Of a stretch of DNA of 64,000 nucleotides, positions 55,895-63,771 are shown in pieces. The number at the start of each line of letters is the position of its first letter. The first letter of the stretch is position 1. Location of the stretch: the NCBI RefSeq assembly GCF_004358425.1, contig NZ_CP037948.1, positions 2,352,001 through 2,416,000 of the forward strand, written 5' to 3'. Source of the stretch: Qipengyuania sediminis (GTDB lineage Bacteria > Pseudomonadota > Alphaproteobacteria > Sphingomonadales > Sphingomonadaceae). The notes under the pieces are model-generated. The model made no database searches. It was not told the origin of the DNA and saw only the letters and a program-made list of their open reading frames with translations. The position numbers were made by a program, and so were the translations under genes.

Positions 55895-56086
55895 TCGCAA
55901 CGCGGATTGCGCTGGGCGGGGCCATTCTATAGGAATTTCAGAAGCGCGGGCATCGCATCGTCCGGCCCATAACCGGAACGTTTCGGGCGTTAGGATCGCG
56001 GGGACGCGCTAGACGCGGCTATGCCGTCGGGCCCATGACCCGAGGCGTTGCGGACGTAGGGGATAAGGCCGCGTCGCCCTGCCAGC

Positions 56087-57619
56087 TCACAATCCCAGCG
56101 CGCCCTGCTTGTCGGCGTCGCCCCTGGCGGCGGCGGATTTGATGGCGTCGGTGCGCGCCATGGGGAGGTCGAGGCGGCGGCTGTGGGGGGCGAACAGCTC
56201 GGCCACAAAGATGACTTGAAGCCGGTCGTCTTCGCGGTTGAGCAGGGGGTGCTTGAACTTGCCCGCCGCCGCAATCTCCTCGCGCATGGCCTTCCCGATC
56301 GGCATCGGCCCGGTGCAGATCAGGAAGCCGAACTCGGCTTTCTCGCGCAGGCGGTCGCTGTTGAGCGTGGCGAGATCGCCGCGGTTGCCGGGGCGGCTCT
56401 TGACCTGGAAGATCGCCTTGCCGTTCGTATCGCTGTCGAGCAGGAAATAGGCGATCCCGTCGATCCCCCCGTCGGCGCCCTTCTTCTCGTTGATGCGCGC
56501 CTGGTTCTTCGAGAAGGTGAGGATCGCCCACTTCTCGAACTCCTTGCGGGTCTTGTCGTCGCGGCGGTTGGCGAGCGCCATCGCGCTTTCGAGATCGCGC
56601 GGCACCCCGTCGAGCTTGATGTTCGCCTCGATCGCGGGCCATTCGTCGGGGTAGCGGTCCTGAAGGCGTTTCAGGATCAGCGCGATCGACTGATAGGTGA
56701 TGTCGATCCCGATCCACCGCCGACCCAGCCGCTGCGCCACCGCCACCGTGGTGCCGCAGCCGCAATAGGCGTCGAGCACGGTATCGCCTTCGTTCGAGGA
56801 CGCCTTGATTATGCGTTCGAGCAGCGCTTCGGGCTTCTGGGTGGGGTAGCCGAGGCGTTCCTTTGCAGCCGGATTGATGACGGAGATTTCCCACCAATCG
56901 GGCATCGCAGAACCTTGAGACTCGGCGTCTAGATTCGTCGCCAGCCGCCTGCCTTTGTCGTCAAAAACGGCCTGCTGTTTCTTGCCTTTCCAACGCTTCA
57001 TCGTGCCGGGCGAAAGCTCGATGTAGCTGGTGTTGAAGGTGCTTATGGCCGATTTCGAGTAAAATAGAATGACGTCGTGATTGCTGACGAACTGCCCCTG
57101 TTTCACTGACCATTTGCGGTAGCACCAGATTATCTCGTTGCGAAAATCCCCGCCCTGTCCGCAGAACACCGCGTCCAGCACCAGCTTGAGGTAGTGCGAG
57201 GCCGTGGGGTCGCAGTGGAGGTAGAAGCTGCCGGTGGGTTTGAGCACGCGGTGGATTTCGACGATCCGCAGCGTCATGTGGACGAGATAGGCGAGCAGGG
57301 AGCCCTTCCCGAGCACCTTTTCCAGGCCGCGGATCAACTCCACCGTCTGCTCGGTCCAGCGCGTCTCGCCCGCGCGCGGGCTCAGCCGCTCGATATCGAG
57401 GATGTAGGCGAGGGCGTCCGCCGCCTCGTCGCCCCAGTTCCAGGTGTCGACGAAGGCCTGCGCCTGCGCGCGGTCCTCCCCGCCCTGGTTGTTGTAGATC
57501 TGGAAGTAGTTGCGCTTCGAATTGAAGGGCGGATCGATGTAGCACAGATCCACGCTGCCGCTGGCGATCTTGCGGCGCAGCACATCGAGATTGTCGCCGT
57601 AATAGAGTTCGTTGATCAT
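56087..57619 (-). CDS. Fusion of DNA methyltransferase (beta class) and Mrr-like nuclease domain
   Basis: A 510-residue single-chain restriction-modification-like protein. The methyltransferase has YIDPPFNS (motif IV, 29-34) before YPTQKPEALLERI and DAYCGCGTTVAV (motifs X/I, to 291), the circularly permuted beta order seen in type III Mod-like enzymes. Residues 355-470 carry a PD-(D/E)xK-type nuclease pattern, GADGGIDGIAYF (381-392) and IFQVKS (403-408), as in Mrr. No separate Res or specificity gene lies beside it. Target sequence and whether it cleaves unmethylated or methylated DNA are unknown. It diverges from the head gene cluster. Confidence 0.85.
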   Translation of the reverse strand: MINELYYGDNLDVLRRKIASGSVDLCYIDPPFNSKRNYFQIYNNQGGEDRAQAQAFVDTWNWGDEAADALAYILDIERLSPRAGETRWTEQTVELIRGLEKVLGKGSLLAYLVHMTLRIVEIHRVLKPTGSFYLHCDPTASHYLKLVLDAVFCGQGGDFRNEIIWCYRKWSVKQGQFVSNHDVILFYSKSAISTFNTSYIELSPGTMKRWKGKKQQAVFDDKGRRLATNLDAESQGSAMPDWWEISVINPAAKERLGYPTQKPEALLERIIKASSNEGDTVLDAYCGCGTTVAVAQRLGRRWIGIDITYQSIALILKRLQDRYPDEWPAIEANIKLDGVPRDLESAMALANRRDDKTRKEFEKWAILTFSKNQARINEKKGADGGIDGIAYFLLDSDTNGKAIFQVKSRPGNRGDLATLNSDRLREKAEFGFLICTGPMPIGKAMREEIAAAGKFKHPLLNREDDRLQVIFVAELFAPHSRRLDLPMARTDAIKSAAARGDADKQGALGL

Positions 57620-57701
57620 GCGGCGGTCTCTGCCATGAGCCGGCGGTTTGGGGCAAGAACGTTGGATGCCGTGACCCCTTATCCTATATGGTAAAAAACG
57701 C

Positions 57702-57730
57702 TTGACAGCGTAACGCTCCCTGGCTAGAAA
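57702..57730 (+). promoter_or_regulatory. Sigma-70-type promoter of the terminase operon
   Basis: TTGACA (57702-57707), a 17-base spacer and TAGAAA (57725-57730). An A-rich stretch (GGTAAAAAACG) lies just upstream. It points toward the terminase genes. Confidence 0.6.
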
Positions 57731-57760
57731 AGCAGAACATCGCGATGGTGTGATTCGAAC

Positions 57761-57798
57761 CGGGGTGGCTCCTTCCCTGATCGGGAAGGGCCGCCCCG
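57761..57798 (+). promoter_or_regulatory. Leader hairpin between promoter and small terminase
   Basis: CGGGGTGG pairs with CCGCCCCG (one G-U), and the inner CCTTCCC pairs with GGGAAGG around a short loop. A weak T-rich stretch (TTTGCGTTTC) follows. It could be an attenuator or RNA-stability element. Confidence 0.55.
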
Positions 57799-57847
57799 TT
57801 TGCGTTTCGGCGCCCTTGCGCGATCCCCTTTCTTACAGGAGCCCGCC

Positions 57848-58450
57848 ATGCCCCGTCCCGCCGCCATCCCGGCGGCGCGCCCTCTCGCGCGCCGCAGCCG
57901 TGCCGCGGCCGCCCCTCCCCCCGCCGAGGCGGAGGCCGCGGCCGCCAAGGCACAGCCGATCCCCACCAATTGGCGCGCCCGCTTCCTCGCGCATCTGGGC
58001 GAGACCAGCAATGTCACCGCCGCCGCGCGCCATGCGAAGGTGCCGCTGCACGTCGTCTACAAGCATCGCCGCACCGATCCCGCGTTTCGCGGGGCGTGGT
58101 TCGCCGCGCTCGCCGAAGGCTACGACAATCTCGAGATGGAGCTGCTCCAGCACCTGCGCGGGAAGGAGGAGGAGGGCGAGGCGCCCGGCGCTTCCGCCGC
58201 GAAGCGCAAGTTCGATACCGCCACCGCCTTCCGCTGCCTCACCGCGCACCGCGAGAGCGTTGCCCGCGAGAAGGGGCGCCGCACGCTTGCCGACGAGGTG
58301 GCCACGATCGCCGCGATCAACGAGAAGATCGACCGGCTGCGCCTCAATGCGAAGGCGAGCGACCAGGCGGTTCGCAAGGCGCGCAAGACTGTCAAGACGG
58401 CCAGCGCGGAGGCGGATCACTCCTCGGCTCGCGAAGCGGCAGGACGATGA
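57848..58450 (+). CDS. Small terminase subunit-like protein
   Basis: A 200-residue protein with an alanine/proline-rich start and a helix-turn-helix-like segment, HLGETSNVTAAARHAKVPLH, typical of small terminases that mark DNA for packaging. A coiled, basic C-terminal part follows (EKIDRLRLNAKASDQAVRKA). An AGGAG ribosome-binding site precedes the ATG. The stop overlaps the large terminase start (ATGA). The role is inferred from this position and the helix-turn-helix. Confidence 0.75.
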   Translation: MPRPAAIPAARPLARRSRAAAAPPPAEAEAAAAKAQPIPTNWRARFLAHLGETSNVTAAARHAKVPLHVVYKHRRTDPAFRGAWFAALAEGYDNLEMELLQHLRGKEEEGEAPGASAAKRKFDTATAFRCLTAHRESVAREKGRRTLADEVATIAAINEKIDRLRLNAKASDQAVRKARKTVKTASAEADHSSAREAAGR

Positions 58451-59793
58451 CCAAGACACCCTCGCGCGGGACCTGGCTGCGGCGCTTCGGTGCCGAAGGC
58501 GATGCGGACCGCGCGGAGCTCGGCGCCAGCCTGGAACCGCACGAGCTCGCGGCGCTCGGCAGCTATTACTGGCAGGGCTGGGCGCGCGATGCGCAATTGC
58601 CGCCGGCGAGCGCCTGGCGGACCTGGCTGATCTGCGCTGGTCGCGGTTTCGGCAAGACCCGGGCGGGTGCCGAATGGGTTCGCGATGTCGCGCGTCACGA
58701 TGGCGCGGCGCGGATTGCTCTGGTGGGGGCGAGCCTCGCCGAGGCGCGCGCCGTGATGGTGGAAGGGGACAGCGGGGTGCTCGCCGCCAGCCCGGGCGCG
58801 CTGGCGCCGGTCTACGAGCCCTCGCTGAAGCGGCTGACCTGGGAGAACGGAGCCATGGCCATGCTCTATTCCGCCGCCGAGCCCGAGACCCTGCGCGGCC
58901 CGCAGCACAGCCACGCCTGGTGCGACGAAATCGCCAAGTGGGAGAATGTGCATGAAAAGGCGATTGCCGCATGGGACAATCTGCAGCTGACGATGCGGCT
59001 CGGCGACGGGCCGCGCGTTCTCGCGACGACGACGCCGCGGCTTTCTCCGCTGATGCACCGGCTGGCGGCCGAGGCGAAGGCGGGCCGGGTGGTGGTCGCG
59101 CGCGGCAAGACGCTGCAGGCGAAGGAAGTGCTGCCGCCCGACTATTTCGGCGCCATGATCGAGCAGTTCGAGCAATCGGGCTTCGGCCGGCAGGAGCTCG
59201 AAGGCGAGATGGCCGAGGCGGCGGAGGGCGCGCTGTGGAGCCGCGCGCTGATCGAAGGCTGCCGCGTGAAGGCACCCCTATCGCCTGCCCGCCGGGTCGT
59301 GGTGGCGGTCGATCCCCCGGCGAGCGCGCGCGGCGATGCCTGCGGGATCGTGGTCGCGGAACTGGGCGGCGACGGGATTGCTACCGTACGCGCCGATTGC
59401 TCGATCGCCCGGGCCAGCCCCGAGCGCTGGGCGAGCCGCGTGGCCAGGGTGGCCGAGGAGTGGCATGCGGACCGTGTCGTCGCCGAGAAGAACCAGGGCG
59501 GCGAAATGGTCGCAAGCGTGCTCAGGGCCGCGGATGTGACGCTGCCGGTCAAGCTGGTCCACGCCAGCCGCGGCAAGGCGGCGCGCGCGGAGCCGGTGGC
59601 GGCGCTCTACGAAGCGGGCAAGGTCCGCCACGCCGGCCTTTTCGCCAAGCTGGAGGACCAGATGTGCGGCCTCCTCGCGGGCGGCCAGTACGTCGGCCCG
59701 GGCCGCAGCCCCGACCGCGCCGACGCGCTGGTGTGGGCGCTCACCGAGCTGATGCTGGGGGCGAAGGGAGAGCCGAAGGTCCGCGCGCTCTAG
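58447..59793 (+). CDS. Terminase large subunit / DNA-packaging ATPase (GTA-type)
   Basis: A 448-residue packaging motor. The P-loop-like segment CAGRGFGKTRAGAEWVRD (Walker A) is near residue 70, the ATPase glutamate region is HAWCDEIAKWEN, and the nuclease metal residues are in VVAVDPPASARGD and PDRADALVWALTEL. Length and motif order match the gene transfer agent g2-type terminase of alphaproteobacteria. A half palindrome of family A follows the stop. Confidence 0.9.
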   Translation: MTKTPSRGTWLRRFGAEGDADRAELGASLEPHELAALGSYYWQGWARDAQLPPASAWRTWLICAGRGFGKTRAGAEWVRDVARHDGAARIALVGASLAEARAVMVEGDSGVLAASPGALAPVYEPSLKRLTWENGAMAMLYSAAEPETLRGPQHSHAWCDEIAKWENVHEKAIAAWDNLQLTMRLGDGPRVLATTTPRLSPLMHRLAAEAKAGRVVVARGKTLQAKEVLPPDYFGAMIEQFEQSGFGRQELEGEMAEAAEGALWSRALIEGCRVKAPLSPARRVVVAVDPPASARGDACGIVVAELGGDGIATVRADCSIARASPERWASRVARVAEEWHADRVVAEKNQGGEMVASVLRAADVTLPVKLVHASRGKAARAEPVAALYEAGKVRHAGLFAKLEDQMCGLLAGGQYVGPGRSPDRADALVWALTELMLGAKGEPKVRAL

Positions 59794-59796
59794 ACC

Positions 59797-59825
59797 TCCT
59801 CCCCATCGCGAGCCGATGGGGAGGA
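59797..59825. terminator. Family A half-element hairpin
   Basis: TCCTCCCCATCG (59797-59808) pairs perfectly with CGATGGGGAGGA (59814-59825). It resembles the left part of the element at 934-1056. It lies between the convergent terminase and PEP-CTERM genes and may end both. Confidence 0.65.
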
Positions 59826-59836
59826 AGCCAAGCGTG

Positions 59837-60433
59837 TCAGGCGAAGCTGACGGTGGCGCTGGTCTGTCGCCGGCGCATCGCCGCGCCGATCGCGCCGAAG
59901 CCCAGGATCAAGAGCGCCCATGTGCCCGGCTCGGGGATGGCGCCGGGGCCCGCGGTGGCGAGCACGACGACGCCGCTGCGCGCGACGCGCGCGAACTGAT
60001 AGGTGGTACCGGCCTCGACCGCCTCGCCCGGGCCGCTGAAATCGAAGCAGCCGTTGGTTTGCGCACAATAGAAGGTCTGGCCCGATCCCACGTTAGGCGC
60101 CTGGATCAGGAACATGCCGGAGCCGCTGAAATTGAAGCGAAGCTCGCTCGCCGTGGCGGTCAGGGCCGAACCACTCAGGAGCAGCCCGGAATTGTTGCCG
60201 CTGGCGGGACCGCGCAGGGTGAAGGTCTGGCCGCCTTCGTTCAGAACGATCGTCCAGTCGACGATGTCGGCGCTGTCGAGCACGCCGATGGTGTCGTTGG
60301 TGGTGATCGACAGCTCCGCGGTGGCGCCCGGCGCCATGGTGCGCGTGCCGGTGTAGATGGTCGCGGCTTCGGCGGCAGCCATCGGGCTCGCGGCCAGGAC
60401 TGCGCCGGCGCAGAGCGCTGCAAGATTCTTCAT
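59837..60433 (-). CDS. PEP-CTERM sorting domain protein
   Basis: A 198-residue exported protein with signal peptide MKNLAALCAGAVLAASPMAAAEA, a beta-rich middle (ATYTG-like TIYTGTRTMAPG, ELRFNFSGSGMFLI) and the C-terminal sorting signal IPEPGTWALLILGFG, then a helix and RRR. The PEPxxWA variant is typical of sphingomonads, where exosortase-linked export occurs. No exosortase is in this window. It is placed opposite to and inside the head gene cluster, separating terminase from portal. Confidence 0.9.
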   Translation of the reverse strand: MKNLAALCAGAVLAASPMAAAEAATIYTGTRTMAPGATAELSITTNDTIGVLDSADIVDWTIVLNEGGQTFTLRGPASGNNSGLLLSGSALTATASELRFNFSGSGMFLIQAPNVGSGQTFYCAQTNGCFDFSGPGEAVEAGTTYQFARVARSGVVVLATAGPGAIPEPGTWALLILGFGAIGAAMRRRQTSATVSFA

Positions 60434-60573
60434 GTTGTAAACCTCAATTTGATTGCTCGACCCTTCCCGGCCGTCTGTCCCGCTTACACGAATATCGAAC
60501 CTTACCAATCTTAATCGCGGCGCGTCCCGGTGTGGCACGGCCGCGCGCACTCTCTGTCCCAAAGGAGCCGCCC

Positions 60574-61734
60574 ATGTCCTTCCTCACCACGCTCGCTTCC
60601 GCCTTGAAGGGCGGGGGCGGGGCGACGCCGCACGTGCCCATCGGGCGCGGCTTCATCTCACCCTGGGCGACTGCCTTCGAGGCGCATCGCGGGGTGCCGC
60701 CCTTCGATTATGCCTCCGCCGTGCGCGAGGGCTATCTCGCCAATCCGATTGCGCAAAGGAGCGTGCGGATCGTCGCCGAAGGGGTGGGCGGGGCGCCGCT
60801 GGCCGTGGCCGATCCTTCGCTCGGCAAGCTGATCCGCGGCTCGGCGGGGACCACCCCACTGCTCGAGGTGCTGGCGGCACAGCTCACGCTCCACGGCAAT
60901 GCCTATGTTCAGGTGATCAAGGACGCCGGCGGCACGCCGCTCGAGCTGTTCCCGCTGCGGCCCGAGCGGGTGAGCGTGGTCGCGGGAAGCGACGGCTGGC
61001 CCGCCGCCTTCGCCTATCGCCTCGGTAGCGAGACGATTACCTTGCCGATCGAGGATGAGGCGGGCTGGCCCAATGTCATTCACCTCAAGGCCTTCCACCC
61101 CGTGGACGACCACTACGGCGCGGGCTGCCTTGCCGCCGCGGCGGGAGGCATCGCGGTCCACAATGCCGCCTCCGCCTGGAACCGCGCGCTGCTGGACAAT
61201 GCGGCGCGACCCAGCGGCGCGCTGGTCTATGCCCCCGGCGACGGCGGCACGCTCGCATCCGACCAGTTCGAGCGGCTGAAGGAGGAGCTTGCAACCGCCT
61301 TCCAGGGCGCTGGCAACGCCGGGCGGCCGATGCTGCTCGAGGGCGGGCTTACCTGGCAGTCGATGGCGCTTTCCCCTGCCGACATGGATTTCGCCGCCCT
61401 CAAGGCGTCCGCGGCGCGCGACATCGCGCTCGCCTTCGGAGTGCCGCCGATGCTGCTGGGGCTGCCGGGCGACAACACCTATGCCAATTTTCGCGAGGCG
61501 GGGCGGGCGCTGTGGCGGCTGACGCTGCTGCCGCTGGCGGAGCGGATCCTCGGCGGCCTCGCGCATGGGCTCGGGCCCTGGTTCCCGGAGGCGGCGCTGA
61601 AGGTCGATCTCGACCGCGTGCCGGCGCTCGCCGATGACCGCGAGGCTTTGTGGGCGCAGGTCAGCGCTGCCGACTTTCTTTCGGACGGCGAGAAACGCGC
61701 GCTGCTCGGGCTTCAGCAGGAGAACAAATCGTGA
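60574..61734 (+). CDS. Phage portal protein (HK97 family, GTA-type)
   Basis: A 386-residue portal of the HK97 family that forms the DNA entry ring in the head. Family segments are YLANPIAQRSVRIVAEGVG, QLTLHGNAYVQVIKDAGG, GAGCLAAAAGGIAVHN and GVPPMLLGLPGDNTYANFREA. An AAAGGAG ribosome-binding site precedes the ATG at 60574. The stop overlaps the next gene by GTGA. Gene order terminase-portal-small protein-protease-capsid is that of the alphaproteobacterial GTA. Confidence 0.93.
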   Translation: MSFLTTLASALKGGGGATPHVPIGRGFISPWATAFEAHRGVPPFDYASAVREGYLANPIAQRSVRIVAEGVGGAPLAVADPSLGKLIRGSAGTTPLLEVLAAQLTLHGNAYVQVIKDAGGTPLELFPLRPERVSVVAGSDGWPAAFAYRLGSETITLPIEDEAGWPNVIHLKAFHPVDDHYGAGCLAAAAGGIAVHNAASAWNRALLDNAARPSGALVYAPGDGGTLASDQFERLKEELATAFQGAGNAGRPMLLEGGLTWQSMALSPADMDFAALKASAARDIALAFGVPPMLLGLPGDNTYANFREAGRALWRLTLLPLAERILGGLAHGLGPWFPEAALKVDLDRVPALADDREALWAQVSAADFLSDGEKRALLGLQQENKS

Positions 61735-62039
61735 CCAGAGAAGACATGCTGGCGCGGCTGGTGGCGCAGGCCGCCACAACCCCGCCGGAAATCGTGACCC
61801 TGCGCGCGCTGGTCGAGGAGGCGAGCGAGCTGGGCGCGGCGCGGGCGCTGGAGCGGCTCGGGCTCGAGGATGCCCGCGCCAAGGACGACATGGGCGAGCT
61901 GCGCGAGCTGCTTTCCGCCTGGCGCGACGCCAAGCGCGGCGCGTGGAAGGCGGCGTTCGAATGGCTGCTGCGCGGGCTGCTCGCTTTGCTGCTGGTCGGC
62001 ATCGCCATGCGGCTCGGCCTGTCGGAGCTGCTGCGGTGA
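61731..62039 (+). CDS. Small membrane-anchored head-cluster protein (DUF6127-like)
   Basis: A 102-residue protein with an N-terminal helical part (EDMLARLVAQAATTPPEIVT, then ALVEEASELGAARALERLG) and a C-terminal hydrophobic helix (WLLRGLLALLLVGIAMRLGL). The GTG at 61731 overlaps the portal stop and its own stop overlaps the protease start, so it is translated as part of the operon. I recall small proteins of this type in sphingomonad GTA clusters. Its role is unknown. Confidence 0.75.
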   Translation: MTREDMLARLVAQAATTPPEIVTLRALVEEASELGAARALERLGLEDARAKDDMGELRELLSAWRDAKRGAWKAAFEWLLRGLLALLLVGIAMRLGLSELLR

Positions 62040-62554
62040 GGCTCGCGGGTTACGCGGCGCTTTTCCAGGTGCCCGATGCCGCGCGCGACCTCATCCGCCC
62101 GGGTGCTTTCGCGGCGAGCCTGGCATCGCGAAGTGACCTGCCGCTGCTCTGGCAGCATCGTCCCGCACAGCGGATCGGCCGGGTGGAGCGGGCGGCGGAG
62201 GACGTGCGCGGCCTGCGGGTGATCGCGCGGCTCGATCCCGCCACGCTGGCGGCGCAGCTGCTGGCGGACGGCGCGGTCAGCGGGCTCAGCTTCGGCTACC
62301 GCGCCCGCGATTATCGCCTGACACCGCGCGGCCGCGAGCTCGTCGAGGTCGAGCTCCTCGAGATCAGCCTCGTCACCCACCCGCTCCAGCACGGGGCGAG
62401 AGTGCATTTCATCGATCCTCCCCCAGCTCGCTTGGGGAGGGGGACCAGCCGTAGCCGCGACATAGCCCTCCACCACCTTTCAGGTGGTCCCCCTCCCCGG
62501 CACCGTCGGGGAGGATTTTTTTGCCCAGAGAGAAAGGCCAATACCCATGGATAG
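62036..62554 (+). CDS. HK97-family prohead protease with repeat-derived tail
   Basis: A 172-residue head-maturation protease. The catalytic core is visible as SDLPLLWQHRPAQRIGRV (histidine) and SGLSFGYRARDYRL (serine), ending LEISLVTHPLQHGARVHFID. From about residue 128 the frame runs through the family A palindrome, giving a proline/arginine-rich tail (PPPARLGRGTSRSRD). Its stop overlaps the capsid start. The GTG at 62036 overlaps the previous stop. The tail is unlikely to be needed for activity. Confidence 0.88.
   Translation: MRLAGYAALFQVPDAARDLIRPGAFAASLASRSDLPLLWQHRPAQRIGRVERAAEDVRGLRVIARLDPATLAAQLLADGAVSGLSFGYRARDYRLTPRGRELVEVELLEISLVTHPLQHGARVHFIDPPPARLGRGTSRSRDIALHHLSGGPPPRHRRGGFFCPERKANTHG
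62414..62522. repeat. Family A palindrome copy 2 with intrinsic-terminator end
   Basis: Shortened relative of the 934-1056 element (GATCCTCCCCC, GGGGAGGGGGACCA, GGTGGTCCCCCTCCCC, GGGGAGGATT). Its right end forms CCTCCCCG/CGGGGAGG (62492-62514) followed by seven Ts (62516-62522). It lies inside the protease coding region, immediately before the capsid gene. Confidence 0.85.
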
Positions 62555-63689
62555 CATCACCACCCCCATCCTCGCGGACCCCGCCGAGGCGAGCTTCGAC
62601 ATCGTGGCGCGCCAGGACGCCTGCGAGGCCGATATCGCGGCGATCCGCGCCGAGGTGACCGATGTGCGTCAGCGCGTCGACAGGATCGCGGTCGCGGCGC
62701 AGCGTCCGGCGCTTTCGGGCGGCTCGTCCAGCCCGGAAGTAAAGGGCTTCGTCGATGGCTACCTGCGCCGCGGCAGCACGCTGGAGCTGAAGTCGATCAC
62801 CGGCACCGTCCCGGCGGATGGCGGCTATGCCGTCCCGCGCGAGATCGACGCGCTGATCGCGCGCCAGCTTACCGAATTGAGCCCGATCCGGCAGATCGCG
62901 CAGGTCGTGCAGACCGGCAGCGCGGGCTATCGCAAGCTGATGACGCTGGGCGGAACCGCCTCCGGCTGGGTCAGCGAGACCGCGCCGCGGCCGGAGACCG
63001 CGACCCCGCAATTCGCCGAGATCGCCCCGCCCACGGGCGAGCTGTTCGCCAATCCGGCGGCGAGCCAGGCCATGCTCGACGATGCGGCCTTCGACCTCGA
63101 AGCCTGGCTGGGGCAGGAGATCGCCATGGAGTTCGCCCGCGCCGAAGGGGCGGCCTTTGTCAGCGGCACCGGCACCAATCAGCCCAGCGGCTTCCTCGCC
63201 GCACCCAAGAACGAGAACTTCGACGAGGACCGCGCCTTCGGTACGCTCCAATATATCGGCAGCGGCAATGCGACCGGCTTCGGCGCCAATCCCGATGCGA
63301 CGCTGATCGACCTCGTCCATACGCTCAAGGCCGGCCATCGCCAGGGCGCGTGCTGGGTGATGAATTCAGGCACGCTCGCCGAGGTGAGGAAGCTCAAGAC
63401 CGCGGATGGCGCCTTCCTGTGGCAGGCGGGCCTGGTGGAGGGGCAGCCCGACCGGCTGCTCGGCTATCCGGTGGTCGAGGCGGAGGACATGCCGGGGATC
63501 GGCGCGAACCAGTTCCCGATCGCCTTCGGCAACTTCCGCGCCGGCTACCTCATCGCCGAACGCACAGCAACGCAGATCCTGCGCGATCCCTTTACGCACA
63601 AGCCCTTCGTCCACTTCTACGCGACCAAGCGCGTGGGCGGCCAGGTGCTGGATTCGGCCGCGATCAAGCTTCTAAAAATAGAAGTTTGA
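62547..63689 (+). CDS. Major capsid protein (HK97 family, GTA-type)
   Basis: A 380-residue capsid. Residues 1-75 form the scaffold-like N-terminal region (DACEADIAAIRAEVTDVRQR) normally removed by the protease. The shell domain begins near KGFVDGYLRRGS, then VPADGGYAVPREIDALIAR, AQVVQTGSAGYRKL and SGTGTNQPSGFL. The end is KRVGGQVLDSAAIKLLKIEV. Length and order match GTA g5-type capsids. The ATG at 62547 overlaps the protease stop, and a terminator-like repeat lies just ahead of it, which could reduce readthrough. Confidence 0.93.
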   Translation: MDSITTPILADPAEASFDIVARQDACEADIAAIRAEVTDVRQRVDRIAVAAQRPALSGGSSSPEVKGFVDGYLRRGSTLELKSITGTVPADGGYAVPREIDALIARQLTELSPIRQIAQVVQTGSAGYRKLMTLGGTASGWVSETAPRPETATPQFAEIAPPTGELFANPAASQAMLDDAAFDLEAWLGQEIAMEFARAEGAAFVSGTGTNQPSGFLAAPKNENFDEDRAFGTLQYIGSGNATGFGANPDATLIDLVHTLKAGHRQGACWVMNSGTLAEVRKLKTADGAFLWQAGLVEGQPDRLLGYPVVEAEDMPGIGANQFPIAFGNFRAGYLIAERTATQILRDPFTHKPFVHFYATKRVGGQVLDSAAIKLLKIEV

Positions 63690-63771
63690 GTTTTTGTGGG
63701 TTCCGCACCGGCGTCCGCCGGTGCGGTCCTCGCGCCTGGCGGCGCTGCGGGCGCGCGGTCGCGCTTGGGGG

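Noticed and set aside
57750..57762. GATTCGAACC, resembling a tRNA T-arm and so a possible phage attachment scar
   Set aside because: No T stem, acceptor stem or duplicate sequence could be found around it.
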